From the NCBI GenBank assembly GCA_019113455.1, contig DXHG01000082.1, forward strand, positions 1-9,329: 9,329 nucleotides of DNA, written 5' to 3'. Origin of the DNA: Candidatus Treponema faecavium. Its GTDB lineage: Bacteria; Spirochaetota; Spirochaetia; Treponematales; Treponemataceae. Position 1 is the first letter of the stretch. Each line of letters begins with the position of its first letter. The notes under the pieces were generated by a model. The model searched no databases. It had not been told where the DNA came from and saw nothing but the letters and a program-made list of their open reading frames with translations. The position numbers and the translations under genes were made by a program. Positions 6,866 to 9,329 of the stretch are shown in pieces.

Positions 6866-7119
6866 ATGCCGTTTATCCGGCAGGAAATTTGCCGTCGGCA
6901 AATAAAAAATTTGCCGTTTATCCGGTACGAAATTTGCCGTCGGCCAGCGAGACACTTGCCGATGGCAAACGTTTCATTTGCCGACGGCAAACTGAAAATT
7001 TGCAGTCGGCAAGTACGCCGCTGGCCATCGGCAAAATTCATGTCTGATACATGGCAAATGTAAAAAAGACAATCGGCAATTTTTTATTTTTTAAACGGCA
7101 AATTTTTTGCCGGCGGCAA
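6866..7119. repeat. Phased array of about 12 degenerate 22-23 bp repeats with a 13-bp palindromic core
   Basis: Units start at 6866, 6889, 6911, 6934, 6956, 6978, 7000, 7022, 7045, 7067, 7089 and 7107: spacings are 22 or 23 bp except the last (18). The core is TTGCCG-N-CGGCAA. Exact TTGCCG occurs at 6889, 6911, 6934, 6956, 6978 and 7107; exact CGGCAA at 6896, 6985, 7007, 7029, 7074, 7096 and 7114. The best full palindromes are 6887-6903 (17 bp), 6977-6991 (15 bp) and 7107-7119 (13 bp). Units 1-2 and 3-4 also form a longer direct repeat, 6867-6899 and 6912-6944, with 31 of 33 bases identical. Short ORFs across it read as low-complexity protein in several frames and are not genes. It may be a REP/MITE-like element or a helically phased protein-binding array; the sequence alone does not decide. 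Confidence 0.85.
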
Positions 7120-7157
7120 GCCTGTGTGCAAAATCAATGCCAGAGGACAGAACAATA

Positions 7158-7187
7158 TAGACACTGCCGCTGCATCCGTCATATACT
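7158..7187 (+). promoter_or_regulatory. Promoter of the peroxiredoxin-acetyltransferase cassette
   Basis: TAGACA (7158-7163, five of six consensus bases) and TATACT (7182-7187, five of six) are separated by 18 bases. Transcription would begin near 7194, giving a leader of about 30 bases that contains the ribosome site GAGGAGG (7213-7219). The box lies about 40 bp after the repeat array. The repeats therefore end upstream of the promoter and are not in this mRNA. Confidence 0.6.
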
Positions 7188-7223
7188 GCTACAGGTATAC
7201 ATAACTACAATAGAGGAGGCCGT

Positions 7224-7676
7224 ATGCTTGCCGTAGGAAGCCAAGCTCCCGATTTCGCGCTTGCCGATCAAAGCGGCGCCATTGTACGCCGTTCAGATTT
7301 CGCAGGAAAAAAGCTCGTCATATACTTTTATCCCCGGGACAACACGCCCGGCTGTACGCGTGAGGCGTGCGCGTTCAGAGACGCGCACGAGGCATTCACG
7401 CAGAAAAACGCTGCCGTTATCGGCATCAGCTGCGACAGTGCCGCCTCGCATGAAAAATTCGCGCAGAAGCACGCGCTGCCGTTCACACTGCTTTCAGATC
7501 CTGATCACGCCGTTACCGAGGCGTTCGGCGCATGGCAGGAAAAGAAACTGTACGGAAAAACATACATGGGCACAGTGCGCTGCGCATTTGTGCTTGACGA
7601 ACAGGGAACCGTTATACTCTCGCTGCCGAAAGTAAAGCCTGATACAAGCGCAGCCGATATTCTTGCCCGCCTATGA
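7224..7676 (+). CDS. bcp: Thioredoxin-dependent thiol peroxidase (BCP/PrxQ peroxiredoxin)
   Basis: A 150-residue cytoplasmic peroxiredoxin that reduces hydrogen peroxide and organic hydroperoxides using thioredoxin. The active site is DNTPGCTREACAFRD (39-53), with peroxidatic Cys 44 and, five residues on, resolving Cys 49, the hallmark of the two-cysteine BCP/PrxQ class. Pro 37-Thr 41 region and Arg 119 supply the usual catalytic triad partners. GISCDS (67-72), FTLLSDPDHAVTEAFGAW (87-104) and LYGKTYMGTVR follow the family in order, and the length is normal (150-157). Cys 120 is extra, where most relatives have a small residue such as serine. Start ATG follows GAGGAGG. The stop overlaps the next start (ATGA). 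Peroxide defence makes sense in an anaerobe or microaerophile exposed to host oxidants. Confidence 0.95.
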   Translation: MLAVGSQAPDFALADQSGAIVRRSDFAGKKLVIYFYPRDNTPGCTREACAFRDAHEAFTQKNAAVIGISCDSAASHEKFAQKHALPFTLLSDPDHAVTEAFGAWQEKKLYGKTYMGTVRCAFVLDEQGTVILSLPKVKPDTSAADILARL

Positions 7677-8212
7677 GCACGCTGCAAGCTGAAAACGCCG
7701 CGGAACAGATTTGCATACGCGCGTATGACGCGGCGGACGCAACGCAGGCTGCGGCAGTCTGGAATGAAATCGTGCGTGAAGGCAATGCGTTTCCGCAGGA
7801 AACGGAGCTGAGAGATGCAGAAGCGCACGCTTTTTTTGCCGAACAGTCATTTACCGGCATTGCCTGCCCGCCCGGGGAACGGGAGACAGTGCTCGGCTTA
7901 TACATCCTGCATCCGAACAATATCGGCCGCTGCGGTCATCTGGCGAACGCCTCATATGCCGTTGCCGCCTGCCTGCGCGGGCGCCGCATCGGAGAGCGGC
8001 TTGTGCTGCACAGCATCGATAAGGCGCAGGAGCTCGGATTCAGCGTATTGCAGTTCAACGCGGTTGTCGCAGAAAATACAGCGGCGCTCGCGCTGTACAA
8101 AAAACTGGGATTTATTCAGTTAGGCAGAATCCCGGGCGGGTTTCGGCTGCCTGACGGCTCGTATACGGATATTATTCCGCACTACATATGCACAGACAGC
8201 GCACGAGACTGA
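7673..8212 (+). CDS. GNAT-family N-acetyltransferase
   Basis: A 179-residue predicted cytoplasmic acetyltransferase using acetyl-CoA. The N-terminal IRAYDAADATQAAAVWNEIV is the usual first strand and helix of the fold. Motif A, the pyrophosphate-binding loop, is CLRGRRIGERLVLHSI (100-115), and the motif B region is FNAVVAENTAALALYKKLGF (128-147), with the Asn and Tyr typical of the family. The C-terminal GRIPGGFRLPDGSYTDIIPHY resembles GNATs of the phosphinothricin/uncharacterised type; the acceptor is unknown. The ATG overlaps the bcp stop by four bases, so translation is coupled and both proteins share one promoter. Whether the acetylation has any link to oxidative stress is not shown. Confidence 0.9.
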   Translation: MSTLQAENAAEQICIRAYDAADATQAAAVWNEIVREGNAFPQETELRDAEAHAFFAEQSFTGIACPPGERETVLGLYILHPNNIGRCGHLANASYAVAACLRGRRIGERLVLHSIDKAQELGFSVLQFNAVVAENTAALALYKKLGFIQLGRIPGGFRLPDGSYTDIIPHYICTDSARD

Positions 8213-8246
8213 TTGAAGGGGATTATGTTTTGGCTGACACAGACTG

Positions 8247-9131
8247 TCAGTCGTTGGGCCGCTGGTAAAAACGGCCTGTAACGTGGTCGGTTTTCAGTAC
8301 GTTGACAAACGCGCCGGGGTCAGCTTTTTTTACCAGCGGCACAAGCGTGTGTACTTCATCCGCAGAAACGACAGAGTACAGCATGTGCCGCTCGGTGTTT
8401 TTATAGCAGCCGATACCGGTAAAGAGCGTTGCGTCGTGATGTGTCGTATTTTTTATAATCGTGTACACTTCCTGCGGTTCCGCCGTGATGATAAGCATCG
8501 TGAGGCGCTGGTATTTGCGGTAGAGCAGTTTGAGCGCCTGTGTCGATGTAAACTGAAAGAATATCGAATACAGCGCCCTGTCCCATCCGAACAGATACCC
8601 CGCAATCAACAACACAACTGCGTTGCCGATAAGCACGTAGTTCCACGCGTCTTTTCCGTGGCGCTCCGAAAAATAAATGGCGATAAAATCAGTGCCGCCG
8701 CTTGTAGCACCGGCAAAAAGGCAGATGCTTATGGCGCATGCGTTAATAAAGCCTCCGAACACAGCATCAAGCAGCACATCGTTGCTTATATTGATGCTTG
8801 GAAGCATATCGGTAAAGAAAGACGCGAGCACAATCATCACGCACGAAAAAATCGTAAACCGGTGCCCAATAAACTTAAAACTGATGATAACAGGGAATGC
8901 GTTAAGCAGCAAATTGATTATGGAAAAGGGAACTGAGATGCCGGCATACCGATGAAATATCTCCTGAATAAGGAGGCTCAAGCCGGTAAAACCGCCGGGG
9001 AATAAATCGCCTGCGTTTACAAAGCTTTTAATATTGAATCCCATCAGAAGCGCACCTAACGCAACAAGCATCAAGCGCATAACGTCACGCAGGGTAGCAG
9101 AAACCGTATCGCTTACTTTTTTGTTCTTCAT
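8247..9131 (-). CDS. YitT-family integral membrane protein (DUF161 + DUF2179)
   Basis: A 294-residue inner-membrane protein. The N-terminal part has five or six hydrophobic spans, with the family signatures NAGDLFPGGFTGLSLLIQE and FAGATSGGTDFIAIYF. The C-terminal 80-90 residues form the cytoplasmic DUF2179 domain, of PII/ACT-like size, with LIITAEPQEVYTIIKN, HHDATLFTGIGCYKN and ADPGAFVNVLKTDHVTGRFY. Transport of a small solute has been suggested for the family, but no substrate is proven. I chose ATG 9131; an in-frame TTG at 9143 would add MNNT. Neither has a visible ribosome site, and a five-codon open frame (MKMIE, then stop) ends four bases before the ATG. TATAAG at 9177-9172 is a weak -10 candidate. 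It lies about 70 bp downstream of the 5S gene on the same strand, so rRNA read-through may contribute. Confidence 0.9.
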   Translation of the reverse strand: MKNKKVSDTVSATLRDVMRLMLVALGALLMGFNIKSFVNAGDLFPGGFTGLSLLIQEIFHRYAGISVPFSIINLLLNAFPVIISFKFIGHRFTIFSCVMIVLASFFTDMLPSINISNDVLLDAVFGGFINACAISICLFAGATSGGTDFIAIYFSERHGKDAWNYVLIGNAVVLLIAGYLFGWDRALYSIFFQFTSTQALKLLYRKYQRLTMLIITAEPQEVYTIIKNTTHHDATLFTGIGCYKNTERHMLYSVVSADEVHTLVPLVKKADPGAFVNVLKTDHVTGRFYQRPND

Positions 9132-9189
9132 AGTGTTATTCAATCATTTTCATAATTGCCGCGCACAAAATCTTATACACAGCGAGGGG

Positions 9190-9204
9190 GAAGAAAAAAA
9201 AGAA
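9190..9204 (-). terminator. T-rich tract directly after 5S rRNA
   Basis: On the minus strand the 5S 3' end is followed by CTTC..TTTTTTTT..CTTCC, with eight T at 9200-9193. No separate hairpin precedes it apart from the 5S structure itself, so the 5S terminal and adjacent helices may serve as the terminator stem. Termination may be incomplete. Confidence 0.45.
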
Positions 9205-9315
9205 GCCTGGCAGCGACCTACTTTCCCGCATACGCAGTATCATCGGCGCAGGAGAGCTTGACTTCCGTGTTCGGGATGGGAACGGGTATTACCTCTCCGC
9301 CATGGCCGCCAGGCA
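9205..9315 (-). rRNA. rrf: 5S ribosomal RNA
   Basis: About 111 nt. The ends pair as helix I (GCCTGGC at the 5' end with GCCAGGC at the 3' end). Between them lie the universal 5S features: CCCGTTCCCATCCCGAACAC (loop C region), GGAAGTCAAGCTCTCC, then GCGCCGATGATACTGC and GGGAAAGTAGGTCGCTGCC (helices IV and V). The exact ends are uncertain by one or two bases. The remaining 14 bases to the window edge are A/T-rich spacer, so a 23S gene would be expected further right on the same strand. Confidence 0.96.
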
Positions 9316-9329
9316 CTATTTACTAAAAA

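Noticed and set aside
6703..7063. Several overlapping short open frames across the repeat array on both strands
   Set aside because: Their products are repetitive strings produced by translating the 22-bp repeats in different frames. No ribosome sites and no non-repeat domain support them.
6866..7119. CRISPR array
   Set aside because: The repeats are only about 13 bp of palindrome with 9-10 bp between them, the repeats are more variable than in CRISPR, the intervening bases are too short to be spacers, and no cas genes are present.
8234..8250. Stem-loop CTGACA..TGTCAG between the converging GNAT and YitT genes as a bidirectional terminator
   Set aside because: The stem is only six base pairs and no T-run follows on either strand; it also overlaps the YitT stop codon.

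Overview
The window looks like chromosomal DNA of a host-associated spirochaete, most likely a Treponema of roughly 50% GC. This assignment is an inference from the overall look of the 5S rRNA, the protein sequences and the short strong ribosome sites; nothing here proves the genus. Most genes lie on the minus strand. Only a two-gene cassette (peroxiredoxin and acetyltransferase) lies on the plus strand.

Layout from left to right. (1) 1-160: the first 30 codons of a TetR-family regulator (minus, running off the window), with its own promoter and a perfect 10+2+10 bp palindromic operator on the predicted transcription start. (2) 393-6706, minus strand, read from right to left: a five-gene carbohydrate uptake operon. 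It encodes a NahK-like sugar kinase of the aminoglycoside/choline phosphotransferase fold, a lipoprotein solute-binding protein, two MalF/MalG-type ABC permeases and a DUF5107 (mutarotase-like) TPR protein. No ABC ATPase, glycosidase or regulator lies inside it, so a shared ATPase encoded elsewhere is likely. (3) 6741-7223: the divergent intergenic region. It holds an array of about twelve degenerate 22-23 bp repeats, each built on the 13-bp palindrome TTGCCG-N-CGGCAA, and then a promoter for the plus-strand cassette. (4) 7224-8212, plus strand: a BCP/PrxQ peroxiredoxin and a GNAT acetyltransferase that overlap by 4 bp. (5) 8247-9131, minus strand: a YitT-family membrane protein. (6) 9205-9315, minus strand: a 5S rRNA gene, presumably the end of an rRNA operon entering from the right edge.

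How the parts work together. The sugar operon appears to be tuned internally. The kinase may be translated from a leaderless mRNA. The binding protein has a near-ideal ribosome site and is followed by a strong terminator hairpin, which would make it much more abundant than the permeases. A long stem-loop separates kinase and binding protein, and a short one precedes the DUF5107 gene. The kinase suggests an N-acetylhexosamine or related free sugar phosphorylated at C1 after uptake, but the substrate cannot be read from the sequence.

The most unusual element is the phased repeat array at 6866-7119. Its units repeat every 22-23 bp, about two helical turns. Intact left half-sites lie mostly in its left half and intact right half-sites in its right half, so the whole array has dyad symmetry about base 6984. 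It may be a REP/MITE-like element or a phased protein-binding array.
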